From: Alkaliflexus imshenetskii DSM 15055
GTDB taxonomy: Bacteria; Bacteroidota; Bacteroidia; Bacteroidales; Marinilabiliaceae
Reading direction: 5' to 3'
Assembly (NCBI RefSeq): GCF_000517065.1
Contig: NZ_KI912105.1
Coordinates: 49,566 to 113,565 of the forward strand
DNA: 64,000 bases
Positions 18,716-28,157 of this stretch are shown here, in pieces. Each line of letters begins with the position of its first letter. Position 1 is the stretch's first letter. The position numbers and the translations under genes were made by a program. The notes under the pieces were generated by a model that saw only the letters and a list, made by a program, of their open reading frames with translations, had not been told where the DNA came from and did no database searches.

Positions 18716-19924
18716 CTAATTTTTCAAGTTAAAAATAAATACAACCGGGTTGTCTTCAAGTTTACCATTATCCACTATGCTTTTGGTTTTATCATAAAAT
18801 CCCTCTAATTTGCAGTCATCCTTAATAACAGTTACCAAATGTTGCATATTAAACATAGATTCGGTTAAAACAACTTGATTACCACTAAGGCGACGAGGAT
18901 GAAACGGAAAGTACCTTGAGATATTTAGGTTATTAAATAATTCGTAAAAGTTACCTCGCTTTCTGTTTTTGTCGTAGATGAAAAAATAAACGTCACGAAC
19001 CGCTCCTATCTCGGCAAACAAGAATCTATCAGTCTCGCTAATCCATTCAATATTAGTTATTCTATCATCTTCATTTTCTTCAAAAATAAGTTCAATTCGT
19101 CCTGAAGGGTACATTGCTCTTCTGCCTTTAAAATCGAAAACATATCTTGGAATCACATTTCCATCGCTTAAAATTGAAAAGACTGTATCGCAACCAGAGT
19201 ATATTAATGATGAATTTTCATTGCAAACTGAATAAGAAGGTCCTTTATTGCCAATTGCAAGTGGTATTTTGTCAAATGGCAAATAATATCTATAGTTCTG
19301 GTTTACTATATCGTCAAGTAAATACAAGCGGCTATTGCCCCACTCTTCCTCACCCCAATGAACATGCAAATACAAGTTATCATTAAAGAAAAAAATATCA
19401 TTTGCCCAAATATCAGAGCTTAAAGCAGCCTCTCGGATAAGTATGCCATTATAATCAAACTCCATGAGTTTTCGTAACATATTATCAAAGATTATAATAA
19501 CAGAATCGCTAGCTCCCATAGAACTAATTTCCATATACTCACCAGGCCCGCGACCGGGATTAAATATTCTATTATGTCTAGTACCGTCCATATTGAATAA
19601 ATAAACTGCACGCGACATACTATCAAAAATTATTATTTTATTGTTCTTTAGTTCAATTTTGTCAACTTCTCCAATTAGAAAATCCTCAGAAGTTTCCAGA
19701 GCAATAATCAGATAATTTGTGTCAGTAATTTCAGAAAAATCAAAAGATTTCCCGACGTGGCTCGCATCAAAAACAAAAGTCTGAATTGATTCATTATTGA
19801 TATTGCAATTGTTACAAGCGGATAAAACCGTCAACATAAGACAATAAAATGGCAAGAATACAAGGTAGATTTTCACGAAGTTAAAATTTAGGTTAGATAC
19901 AGGGTTTATTTCGAAATATTTCAC
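18716..19924 (-). CDS. 6-bladed beta-propeller lipoprotein
   Basis: A 402-residue protein of the Bacteroidota 6-bladed beta-propeller lipoprotein group. A long signal ends at lipobox LSAC (Cys37). The typical N-terminal blade sequence YLIIALETSEDFLIGEVDKIELKNNKIIIFD is followed by the hallmark GRGPGEYMEISSM, repeated beta blades, and the C-terminal DNPVVFIFNL motif shared by most paralogues here. It lies behind the NVEALA-like gene at 20512 and 1 bp before a thioredoxin-like gene, so the three probably form one transcript. Family function is unknown; propellers are usually binding platforms. A start nearer the hydrophobic core is possible. Confidence 0.8.
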   Translation of the reverse strand: MKYFEINPVSNLNFNFVKIYLVFLPFYCLMLTVLSACNNCNINNESIQTFVFDASHVGKSFDFSEITDTNYLIIALETSEDFLIGEVDKIELKNNKIIIFDSMSRAVYLFNMDGTRHNRIFNPGRGPGEYMEISSMGASDSVIIIFDNMLRKLMEFDYNGILIREAALSSDIWANDIFFFNDNLYLHVHWGEEEWGNSRLYLLDDIVNQNYRYYLPFDKIPLAIGNKGPSYSVCNENSSLIYSGCDTVFSILSDGNVIPRYVFDFKGRRAMYPSGRIELIFEENEDDRITNIEWISETDRFLFAEIGAVRDVYFFIYDKNRKRGNFYELFNNLNISRYFPFHPRRLSGNQVVLTESMFNMQHLVTVIKDDCKLEGFYDKTKSIVDNGKLEDNPVVFIFNLKN

Positions 19925-19983
19925 AAAAGGAATAAATAAATATAGCTGATTAAGCCTTATTATAAGGGTTAAATCCTTTGAGT

Positions 19984-20094
19984 GTTTAAGATTACCTTAG
20001 GAACATGACATCACCTCATGATAACAAAGAACTATGCAGCAAAATAAAGTCAAACAATCTTAAACCATAATTAAGATTATCACTATTCCTAAGG
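19984..20094. repeat. Nested inverted repeats downstream of peptide gene
   Basis: CCTTAGGAA (19995-20003) pairs with TTCCTAAGG (20086-20094), and GTTTAAGATT (19984-19993) with AATCTTAAAC (20056-20065). They lie between the peptide gene and the propeller gene and may form alternative structures that limit read-through. No gene in this gap. Confidence 0.4.
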
Positions 20095-20104
20095 CAAATA
20101 ACCA

Positions 20105-20512
20105 TTAGTTAGTTTGACGACAGCTATATACAGTACAACCATTTCCCTTTTTAGGGCATTTTTCTTTAACCCCCGTAACGAGGGAAATGGTAAACCCGCC
20201 TTGTGCCTCTAATTTAGTTTCACTTGTTTGAACTATTCTCCCACTAGCATCATACTTAGCATATAATGTACAAAACTGTGGACTACCTGCTAAATCAGGG
20301 TAATTAAATAATCCACCATAATTTGAGTTGTTAAGTTCGTCGTATCTAATAGCACGAAGTGGATTTCCATCATTCTCATTCTGCGCCTGCGCCATAACCG
20401 CAATCGCATCCAATGAAATATCACCACCACCGCCTTGTAAAGCATTCATATTAAACACAGTTGCCACTGCAAAAAAGCCTGTTGCTATTGCAAAGAATAT
20501 CTTCTTTTTCAT
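20105..20512 (-). CDS. NVEALA-like leader peptide, cassette C (135 aa, 4 Cys)
   Basis: A short exported peptide precursor. The leader starts MKKKIFFAIATGFFAVATVF and ends DISLDAIAVMAQAQ; this pattern (basic start, Ala-rich hydrophobic core, Asn, then an SLDAIA.. motif) resembles the NVEALA family of Bacteroidota, whose canonical motif is SLANVEALA. AQA could be a signal-peptidase-like site, though it lies unusually far from the hydrophobic core. The remaining ~88 residues are unique to this copy and carry four cysteines (FCTLY, EKCPKKG, NGCTVYSC). Leader and upstream DNA are almost identical to copies D and E. Activity unknown. Confidence 0.75.
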   Translation of the reverse strand: MKKKIFFAIATGFFAVATVFNMNALQGGGGDISLDAIAVMAQAQNENDGNPLRAIRYDELNNSNYGGLFNYPDLAGSPQFCTLYAKYDASGRIVQTSETKLEAQGGFTISLVTGVKEKCPKKGNGCTVYSCRQTN

Positions 20513-20540
20513 AATAATAAAGATTAGTGAATTAAAATTT

Positions 20541-20725
20541 GGCTGTTAACATAAACAGCCGTTGTTCAGTAAATTGTAACACAAAATGCATCACTGCCTG
20601 GCAGGTACATTTTTCGAAACCACGAGTAACTAAGTTACTGTGTGCTCCTAATTGATTATCTTTACGTCATCGTTTGCCGAAGTACTTCGACAGAATACAA
20701 ACGTATTTTTTCATAAGCGTATAAC
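20541..20725 (-). promoter_or_regulatory. Conserved structured leader of cassette C
   Basis: About 185 bp between the extended Shine-Dalgarno-like site and the peptide gene, near identical in C, D and E. It contains a 7-bp hairpin GGCTGTT/AACAGCC (20541-20560), a near-palindrome AGTAACT-A-AGTTACT (20625-20639), CCTG/CAGG pairing and a CGAAGTACTTCG palindrome. The conservation suggests shared post-transcriptional control. No consensus promoter is seen. Confidence 0.6.
20667..20714 (-). CDS. Possible 15-codon leader ORF
   Basis: ATG preceded by AGAAAGGAGGT with a 9-base gap; encodes MKKYVCILSKYFGKR then stop. In copies D and E the same start (ATG or GTG) is followed by AAA AAA TAG, so the ORF is only 3 codons there. 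It may be a leader peptide or a vestige; too short to judge by codon use. Confidence 0.3.
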   Translation of the reverse strand: MKKYVCILSKYFGKR

Positions 20726-20756
20726 CTCCTTTCTTTTTTGAGTTTGGAGGGAGTCG

Positions 20757-20798
20757 GAAGAGGAAGCTTGAGCGGCGAAGCTTAGGGGCTTCCTCTTC
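20757..20798. promoter_or_regulatory. Conserved hairpin, copy C
   Basis: The same 11-bp stem GAAGAGGAAGC / GCTTCCTCTTC as in A, with inner AGC/GCT pairing. Plus-strand T tract follows. Confidence 0.7.
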
Positions 20799-21067
20799 TT
20801 TTTCCCGGAATACGATTCAGTTAGCTCGCACCAACTATATGTTGAAACATTACAGTCATCTTTACAACATCTTCTTTCTTCTGCATATTGATAATCTCAA
20901 TGGTTAATAAATCGAGCAACTTTTTTGCGTTTATCCATCGTACTCGCCAGACAAACACCATTGTATAAACATTGATTATTCTTATGAAACGAGCATGATT
21001 CGTTAAAAACAAACACGGATTAAAATTCTTCATGCGAGTTCCATCCGACCATTATCAAATAAATTAT

Positions 21068-21445
21068 TTACGGATGAAATATTATTAAGGACAGCACCAA
21101 TTTGCTGATGGCTGCTGTTGCACAAGCACAGCATATAAATCCGTAGGAGCATATAAAACCGATTGGCTGTTTGGCTAAACACCAACCAACACATGCATTA
21201 ATTAAAAAGAAGGTAGATACAATTTGAACGAAACTGTTAGTTCGTGTTATTGGGGGAACCAAATATTGGAGGATTTGGCTATTCGCATTTATCAAGTGCA
21301 GAATGCCTTCCCGGGTGTATAATCTTCCAGGGCTTGCTGTGAACATGGAGTGCAATGAAAGCGCAGAATAGATATTCAAAAACCGGAAATTGCTCCGATC
21401 TGAATTATTGCGCCATTTTTGGTCAGGGTTTAAGGCAATATACAT
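21068..21445 (-). CDS. Repeat-borne ORF, copy C (truncated by insertion)
   Basis: 125 codons beginning MYIALNPDQKW. It is the most diverged copy (for example SNFRFLNIYSALSLHSMF) yet keeps INANSQILQ, FLINACVGW.LAKQPI and FICSYGFICCACA. The ~90-bp insertion ends it early. Coding status is doubtful, as for the other copies. Confidence 0.3.
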   Translation of the reverse strand: MYIALNPDQKWRNNSDRSNFRFLNIYSALSLHSMFTASPGRLYTREGILHLINANSQILQYLVPPITRTNSFVQIVSTFFLINACVGWCLAKQPIGFICSYGFICCACATAAISKLVLSLIIFHP

Positions 21446-21540
21446 AATCTACTCGGGTTAAAGTATCTAACGTAAAACTAAACTTTCTACGGTAAAATCT
21501 ATTTGTGATTTTAGATATTTGTGTTTTAATTTTAGATAAT

Positions 21541-21868
21541 CTTACACATCAACAATCACAATCACGCTATATAGCATTGAATATCTGCACCATACACAAA
21601 CATTACAGAAATTGAATAAAGTAAGATTTGAGGCAATTGACGATTCAATTTAACTCAGCCATCTCTCCCATGTATTGATGCTAATCCACAAATTTGGGGT
21701 AGCAGGGTTTATATTAATATGTTTAAGGATTAATAAGGGCACGAGTTGCAAACTCTCGCCAACAGGTGATTTTCATCAAAGTTTTGGACCTATTGAAAAA
21801 TATTAAAGTGTATAATGACAAATAAATGCATGCGATATAAACTTACGCTAAACAGGATTATATAATCA
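21541..21868. other. Intergenic stretch without a gene
   Basis: A 328-bp AT-rich gap upstream of block C. A segment near 21551-21575 resembles one near 28050 (CAATCAC...CTATATAG...TATCTG), a minor dispersed repeat. Nothing else seen. Confidence 0.5.
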
Positions 21869-22981
21869 CTACAAAATGGAATGTGCTTTGACAATCTTAA
21901 ACAAAACAATCACATGATGTGGGTGATTTTTGATTTGATTAACTATTTTAAAAAAGTCCTTTTTAATGCTTTCATGTTCTGGACTCCATGTCATATCAGG
22001 TATAGACCGCAACAAATCAAAAGAATTGAAATCCAAATAGCTAACGAATTTGTCCTGATGGATTCCACAATCAAACCCATTAAACAGAAATAACGAAAGG
22101 TCATCACTTCGAAAATTTTCAAATCTAACATTTTCAGCAGTGCCATTTTTTACATAACATGTCCATAGAGGGACACCAAGTATCTTATTCCCACTGGAGA
22201 CCCTAAAGGAATGAAACCCATTTACATGAGCGTAATTATAAATCATTTTTGCATTCTCTATTCTCATAAATTTAGATACTACATTATTTCTGACATTAAA
22301 TATTTCATTGTTTTGATATACAGAAAACAACACCTCTTCATCCATCCCCTGGAAAAACCTCGGCATAAACAATGAATCATTTGTTCTACTTGTGAGAAAA
22401 TATTGCTTCAATAGATTTAAGGAATGGTCAAACACATTAATTCTTAAGGTATTATTTCTGCTGCCTGTTTCATGTTTGCTGATAAAATGCAAACCGGCCG
22501 TATTGACCATAAAATCTTCAAAATTAAATGTCAATATTTCTTTGGCCAGAAAATCTCCTTGTGCTGAAAATTTGAATAAAAACAATGATCTATTATCAAC
22601 AATGTAAATAGTATCCTTATACACTGTAAAATCAGTTATCCATGCTCTTTCATCATACCGGGTAATATCTATTTTATTTTGGGCTTTACCCAGTAAGTCA
22701 TAAATAAATAAGTTCGTATTACTAATATCTGTGACATAGATAAGGGCATCACTCAATCTTACTTTTCTAATCTTGTTTATACGGTAGCCTCTTTTTGATT
22801 GTGAAAGCGTAAATGATTGTATTTCAAAAGTTAAATCAGCATCATGAATAACTTTTGTATCATAGAGATTGATTTTATAATAGGCATCTTCTATTTCAGA
22901 TATGTCAAAATAGTATTGCTTTTGACCAAAAGCTTTAATCAAGACAAAGGATAGAACAAGGGATAGGCAAAGTGCTTTCAT
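21869..22981 (-). CDS. Divergent beta-propeller protein, secreted
   Basis: A 370-residue propeller paralogue with a type I signal peptide (MKALCLSLVLSFVLIKAFGQ) and no lipobox. Blade patterns are clear (IRKVRLSDALIYVTDISNTNLFIYDLLGKAQ; TIYIVDNRSLFLFKFSAQGDFL), but the hallmark GRGPGE loop is replaced, and the C-terminal NPVL-type motif appears as HHVIVLFKIV. It follows the propeller at 23942 by 19 bp, so the two are probably cotranscribed. It is therefore a soluble, diverged member of the same group. Function unknown. Confidence 0.7.
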   Translation of the reverse strand: MKALCLSLVLSFVLIKAFGQKQYYFDISEIEDAYYKINLYDTKVIHDADLTFEIQSFTLSQSKRGYRINKIRKVRLSDALIYVTDISNTNLFIYDLLGKAQNKIDITRYDERAWITDFTVYKDTIYIVDNRSLFLFKFSAQGDFLAKEILTFNFEDFMVNTAGLHFISKHETGSRNNTLRINVFDHSLNLLKQYFLTSRTNDSLFMPRFFQGMDEEVLFSVYQNNEIFNVRNNVVSKFMRIENAKMIYNYAHVNGFHSFRVSSGNKILGVPLWTCYVKNGTAENVRFENFRSDDLSLFLFNGFDCGIHQDKFVSYLDFNSFDLLRSIPDMTWSPEHESIKKDFFKIVNQIKNHPHHVIVLFKIVKAHSIL

Positions 22982-23000
22982 AATAATATTAAATAAAAAA

Positions 23001-23942
23001 TTACCTAAAGGAATACCTTAGTAATATAGGGTTATCTGACTCTGAAACTAAATCGCGTAGTTGATATAAAACTGAATCGGAAATTTCAATATTATTCTTC
23101 TCTAATAATTCTGCCCTAAAAATAATACGCATAGGTTCCATAATTGAGACGATACCGTTAAATGAACCATCATGAGGGAAAATATCATAAATAGTAACCC
23201 CTATATTTGAGTCTTCTATTTGACTAAAAACTTTCGTGTCTTTAGTCTCTTTATTGTATAAAACAAATGAAATTGGCTCGAAACGAAAACTTATATATGT
23301 GTCATTTTCCCTAAAGCCATTGATTAATGTTTTATAATTATTTTCAAAACAATATCCTATAATATCGAAATCAATCAATTCATTATTAATACATTGAGGC
23401 AAATTACCTTTACCAAAATCAATTAAATACTTGCTCTTGTTTACTACCTCATCAAAGGAAATAATTGTCCGGTCTAATGGTTGATTATAGTAACTCTGGT
23501 TACTTTTAACCAGAGTTGGTTTCATTCCTCTAATCATTGGGTAATTGTAACTGTTTCTGCATTTTTCAAAAGTACTTTTTAAGAATAATCCTGTGGATTT
23601 ATCATATTCGTGGATTACATATTTAAGCTTTTCATTTACCCCAGCTAAAACAATTTTGTGCCCAATAACTGCAATATGCGCCCCATAACAATCATTTACT
23701 TTAAAGCTGTTTTTAAAATTACCAGATAAATCATATCTATATACTTCTTTGGGGATCTCCATACTTACAATAATTTCATGATTCTCTTCATCTATTGAGA
23801 AATCTCCAATTTGCATATGTTCTCCCGGTCCTCTACCAATATTTCCAATTTTTCTAATAAATCTTCCATCCCAAGCAAACACAAAAATTGTTATTTGTTT
23901 TTTCTTAGTACATGACAAAACAGTTAAATAATTGAAAATCAA
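23001..23942 (-). pseudogene. Beta-propeller lipoprotein with deleted N-terminal blades
   Basis: 313 codons from a TTG start. A lipobox-like end (LTVLSCTKKK) runs straight into TIFVFAWDGRFIRKIGNIGRGPGEHMQIGDF, so the ~55-80 residues that in the paralogues separate the lipid Cys from GRGPGE are missing. The rest, ending DNPILLRYSFR, is intact. The 5' end abuts an IS4-like remnant; upstream in-frame codons are stopped by TGA. It is likely non-functional as a lipoprotein, although the reading frame downstream is preserved. Confidence 0.6.
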
Positions 23943-23963
23943 TTAAATAATAATCTAAAGCAT

Positions 23964-24315
23964 TTGGATAAAACCTTGATATTCAGTATATTACAGCTGA
24001 TTACCACATCTTTTGTACTATACGTGAACACCAAGGTTGATAACAAATATAGCGAATTAATCCAACTGTTTAAAGAAACGACCGGATGGCATAAAGCACG
24101 GGTAAAGTGCACGATTTCAATTGTTTGTGCAATGTGCAAGTTACAAACGGTTTCGTTCGTAAAGCTTGCGCAAGGATTTGAGGGACAGGCAACCTACGAA
24201 TCGAGCCATCGACGGGTGCAACGATTTTTCGCCGAGTTTCTTATAGAGAGGCGTTTACTCGCCCGGCTGATATTTGCTCTTTTGCCCTCTAAACCGCCCT
24301 ACCGCTTGAGCATGG
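23964..24315 (+). pseudogene. IS4-family-like transposase remnant (N-terminal part)
   Basis: About 117 codons of a transposase N-terminus (FVKLAQGFEGQATYESSHRRVQRFFAEFLI is typical of IS4-type elements). The DDE core is missing: the sequence is cut by the left end of the IS21 element, and codons read beyond 24315 are IS21 DNA. It probably truncated the 5' end of the adjacent propeller gene. Confidence 0.65.
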
Positions 24316-24401
24316 TGCAAAAAACGGTTCATACCCACCCAGGGAAAACGGCCATATCCGTTCACTTTTTTATAAGTTAGCCATGAAAATACAAAATTAA
24401 A

Positions 24402-25127
24402 TTAGTTTTTAGGTTTTCTCATTGTATCCCCTTTTAATTCAAACCTATAAGCCGTATGCACCATTCTGTCGAGTATGGCATCAGCAGCGGTTGTGTTTGA
24501 GAGCATCACATCATACCAATCAGCAACAGCTAACTGACTCATAATTATAGAGGCTTTTCTTCCATGCCGGTCCTCTAAAAGCTCCATAAAATCTAATAAC
24601 TGTTGGCCATCCATCACTTTTACACCAAAGTCGTCAATAATAAGTAAATCCATATTGGCCATTTTATCAAAGAACTTTGATAATGTGGCCTCTACCCGGT
24701 GTAAGGTTATTGTTTCAAAGAGTTTTTGGATATTGAAGTAGGCCACTTTATAACCCATTAAGCAGGCATGATAACCCAGTGCGGTACCCAGCCAACTCTT
24801 ACCCGTTCCGGTGGCTCCGGTAATAAGGATAGGAGCTCCCTGCTTAAGATACTCGCCCGAGGCCATTTGCATTATTTTGCCGCGTTCAAGTCCGCGTGCT
24901 GCGTCAAAGTTTAATTCTTCAATGGTAACCTGGTAACGAAAACGGGCAGCTGAGATTAAGCGCGTATTGCGATTCTCTTTGCGTTGGTTTTTCTCTGCCT
25001 GTAAAAGCATTTGCAAGCCTTCATAGAAGGACAGTCCATCGATTTTGCGTGTTTCAAGAAGCGACGTCCAACACTGGGCCATCCCAGGCATTCTTAGACT
25101 CTTAAATTCATTTGCAATTTCATTCAT
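24402..25127 (-). CDS. istB: IS21 helper ATPase IstB
   Basis: A 241-residue AAA+ ATPase of the DnaC/IstB type that helps the IstA transposase choose and activate target DNA. Walker A is GATGTGKSWLG (about residues 106-116), Walker B LLIIDDFG, and the sensor region ASIIMSQLAVADWYDVM follows. The N-terminal IstB helical domain (EFKSLRMPGMAQCW) is present. It starts 30 bp behind istA and looks intact. Confidence 0.93.
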   Translation of the reverse strand: MNEIANEFKSLRMPGMAQCWTSLLETRKIDGLSFYEGLQMLLQAEKNQRKENRNTRLISAARFRYQVTIEELNFDAARGLERGKIMQMASGEYLKQGAPILITGATGTGKSWLGTALGYHACLMGYKVAYFNIQKLFETITLHRVEATLSKFFDKMANMDLLIIDDFGVKVMDGQQLLDFMELLEDRHGRKASIIMSQLAVADWYDVMLSNTTAADAILDRMVHTAYRFELKGDTMRKPKN

Positions 25128-25157
25128 TACACTTGTTTTTAAATGATTATTACTTGT

Positions 25158-26726
25158 TTATTTAAAATGGCTTTTACCCCTGACATTCTCATGGGAAGGA
25201 AACGCTTGTTGTGATTGGCTCATAGTAATCTCATAAATACCCCTGCATTTAGACTTTATCAAGCGATCAATGAAGGCGTAACGGTATCTTTGGTATAAAA
25301 GCGCAGTTTCACATGCCTTTTTAAACAAGTTTGGGTCTGTGGTGCGCTGTAGTTTAAGCAATCCGTCACAACCTCTGTAAAATGTTTCAACCGGAACATT
25401 GGCTGTTGCGAACATACATTCGAAGACCTGGCCAAGTTCGGCAAGAACACTGTGCCCCCTGTTAATGTAATACTGAGGCGATCGTTCTCGGAAGGCCAGC
25501 GTGTTCGATGCCAGATGGCTCTTCTCAAGGGTGTATCCTCCCTGTTTGTAATCTCGGGGATGCACCGCAATACATTCGCCTTTGATATAAATTTTAACCA
25601 GATTCCGGGTGTAGATGACATGTGATTTTTCTCCGATATGAATATGCGGTACCGAGTAGTGGTGCTTGTCGCGCCCCAGATAGATGCAGCCGTTAAGTCC
25701 CACCTGCAAATCAGCATAATGACGCACTTCAAACTTATCTTGGGGAAGTGGCTGCAACTGGCTTTTTTCGGTGGCTAAAAAATGCTCTTCGCGCGTGTAT
25801 GGATGTTGTTGCATACGCTTGCGATTATGGGCCAGCATTTTCTCTGCAATGGCGCAATTGAGCTCCTCCAGAGAAAAGAACGTCCTGTTGCGCAGTTGAG
25901 CATATACCCGGTTATAAACAATTTTTACATGATTCTCTACTAATCCTTTATCCTTTGGGCGCCTGGGACGGGCAGGGACTACAACACAACCATAGTGATT
26001 AGCCATGTCCTCCATGATGCGATTGATTTGTGGCTCATAGGGATCGGTTTTAGATACAGCTGCTTTTAGGTTATCGCTTACGATAATTTTGGGAACGCCG
26101 CCCAGCGCATGAAAGCAAGAGGTAAGTGCATGGATAAAATCCTCACTCTTTTGCGAAGGGACAGCCATGGCAAAACCATAGTCTGTAGCAGGCATACAAG
26201 CTACAAACACCTGTACTTTTATCACCTCTGCGGTCTTCCGGTCAATGTATTCCATTGAGTCTCCGGCAAAGTCAATAAAAAGTTTTTCGCCGGGCACATA
26301 TAAATCCTTTAAGATCGAAGAAGGGTTCTTCCGCTTGGCTTTGGTATGTTGCCGAAAATGGTACCGAAACTGTGTCAGACTATATCCATTGGGATTTTCA
26401 ACAAGATACTCTTCCCATAGGGTTTTAAGTGTTACGTGCTTCCTTCCTAACTCCCTTTCGTAGTAGGAAAGTTTTTCTTTTAACTCTTCGAAGCGATTAT
26501 CAACATAGGCTGGATTGCCTCCTGTCATCCGATGCTGTAATACCGGGTCTTCGAGATTTAACAATTCACTAATGGGCAAATGGTCTCCTTTAGCACGTTT
26601 AATGTAACGATTGACCGTTTCCTTGTTTATTGAAAGTTCTGTGGCTATTTGGCGGTTAGAAACGCCATTTTGATGTAGCCGGAGCATTTGTTTTACTTTA
26701 CTCATGTCTTTTATCTTTCCTGCCAT
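25158..26726 (-). CDS. istA: IS21 transposase IstA
   Basis: A 522-residue DDE transposase. An N-terminal helix-turn-helix (KQMLRLHQNGVSNRQIATEL, ETVNRYIKRAK) is followed by the rve integrase core with catalytic acids in LFIDFAGDSMEY, IVSDNLKAAV and GLVENHVKIVYN, and a C-terminal beta-barrel region. Length and motifs are complete, so the element may still be active. It is cotranscribed with istB. Confidence 0.93.
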   Translation of the reverse strand: MAGKIKDMSKVKQMLRLHQNGVSNRQIATELSINKETVNRYIKRAKGDHLPISELLNLEDPVLQHRMTGGNPAYVDNRFEELKEKLSYYERELGRKHVTLKTLWEEYLVENPNGYSLTQFRYHFRQHTKAKRKNPSSILKDLYVPGEKLFIDFAGDSMEYIDRKTAEVIKVQVFVACMPATDYGFAMAVPSQKSEDFIHALTSCFHALGGVPKIIVSDNLKAAVSKTDPYEPQINRIMEDMANHYGCVVVPARPRRPKDKGLVENHVKIVYNRVYAQLRNRTFFSLEELNCAIAEKMLAHNRKRMQQHPYTREEHFLATEKSQLQPLPQDKFEVRHYADLQVGLNGCIYLGRDKHHYSVPHIHIGEKSHVIYTRNLVKIYIKGECIAVHPRDYKQGGYTLEKSHLASNTLAFRERSPQYYINRGHSVLAELGQVFECMFATANVPVETFYRGCDGLLKLQRTTDPNLFKKACETALLYQRYRYAFIDRLIKSKCRGIYEITMSQSQQAFPSHENVRGKSHFK

Positions 26727-26780
26727 GGCTTTAATATTTCTCTATACAATTTGTGCATAGAAAAATAGTGGCAAAAAAGT

Positions 26781-27028
26781 GAACGGGTATGCTCCGTTTC
26801 GGATTTTAAACCAAGTCGTTACAAACTTAAAATGGGTGGCAATGCTCCGTTTTTCTTCCAATTTTCTTTAGCCAGAGAAAGGCTGGGTGGCAATGCTCCG
26901 TTTTTTAAACCATTTTTGGCCGTTTTCAGCGTTTTTGAACGGCAATGCTCCGTTTTTTGACGCCTTTTAGACCATTTTTCAGACTTCGACTAAGCCGTTT
27001 TTTGGGTGGCTATGCTCCGTTTTATCCA
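26781..27028. repeat. IS21 right-end multiple terminal repeats
   Basis: Five copies of a GGGTGGC(A/T)ATGCTCCGTTTT-like unit at about 26787, 26826, 26885, 26942 and 27004, with two related units at the left end (24319-24365). Such tandem terminal repeats are known as transposase binding sites in IS21-family elements. Confidence 0.8.
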
Positions 27029-27890
27029 GTCCTTCAACAAAGTATTGACCTGCCATTGAGTAGTTATGTATATTGTTAATATACTTATCAAAACTGCAAA
27101 GCACATCAACAGGAATGGTTCTATTGGTAAAATCAAAGAGAAATTCTTCCTTAAACTGATCCTGTTCCATTGTTAGTAAAACCCCTTCAAAAAGATCAAA
27201 CATTTTCAGATTTCCATTGATTACATATATTGGAGAAGCAATCGATATAGAATGATTAGGATAATTTTCAAACTTCAAATATCCAATATTTTGATTCCCT
27301 TCGGAGTCCAGTTGTACCAACGAATACACAGAAGAATAATTGCCACCTCTTCCTGTATATAAATATAATTCATTGTTATAAGACAAAATTCGAGAACTTA
27401 ATGGGTCACCTTGGTTAATTCTCATTTCACTTAACAAATCGCCATGAAGATCATAAATGATAAGCTTTCTGTTTATATCTAGCACAAAAATTCGGTTAGT
27501 TAATTCACAAATGGTGAAATCTACAAGCTTTTGATACTCTCCTGGTCCCTTGCCATAATTACCAATGACTCTTATAAAACTGCCATTCGAATCAAACTGA
27601 AATATCCTTTTTGATTGTTCAGCATCCATTACATAAATATATGAATCAGTTAATAGAAACTTATCTATTTTTCCAATAATTGAATTTGAATCACTTTCTA
27701 ATGTTATATATTCTACATCATCTATTATTTCGGATGACAGTACGCTTTCCAATACATTTTCGAATACTTTTATTTTCGTTATGTCGAAGTAGCTTTTATT
27801 GTTTCTGCTATTATTAGAATTACATCCTATAAACAATAAAACGGTCTGAATCACAACAAAAAATACACAAGGTGAAAAATTAAGTTTCAT
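27029..27890 (-). pseudogene. Beta-propeller lipoprotein truncated by IS21
   Basis: About 287 native codons from lipobox LFIGC (Cys23) through VEYITLESDSNSIIGKIDKF, the hallmark GKGPGEYQKLVDF, and blades up to YFVEGLD; the following 16 codons in frame come from IS21 sequence. The normal C-terminal third with the DNPVL motif is lost and is not found on the other side of the element. The gene lies 267 bp downstream of an O-antigen-ligase-like gene on the same strand. Confidence 0.8.
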
Positions 27891-28157
27891 ATTTGATTAA
27901 TTTATTAATTGACTACTTGCCATGTAAAATTGCTTCACTACCTACACCACAAACAACCTGTTTTCTAACAAGTACAGTTTGAGGATTATAGAAGAACATA
28001 GCATCGATTAGAGTTCTTTGTTATGTTCTACAAAACACTGCCTAACAATCACACACTATATAGTGCTGTATATCTGACGCTTGTAATAAAAAATCGCTAT
28101 TTTATTTAGAATGAGCGGCATTACCTGTTATATGAACATTGAGAGACAAACGACTCT

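Larger units (their letters stand above)
20726..21540 (-). repeat. Cassette repeat block C (about 0.8 kb)
   Basis: Full copy of the cassette block with an insertion of about 90 bp near 20983-21072 that breaks the repeat ORF; the severed 3' part remains readable at 20821-21033. Order on the minus strand: AT-rich entry, ORF, spacer, hairpin, extended SD-like site, then the conserved leader and peptide gene. Confidence 0.85.
24316..27028 (-). mobile_element. IS21-family insertion sequence
   Basis: A 2.7-kb element with istA and istB on the minus strand. The ends are related inverted repeats: TGCAAAAAACGGTTCATA at the left and TGGATAAAACGGAGCATA (reverse complement) at the right, both followed by the CCACCCA core and both starting with TG. 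It interrupts the propeller gene at 27890 on the right and an IS4-like remnant on the left; the flanks show no target duplication, so DNA was lost or rearranged. Confidence 0.88.
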
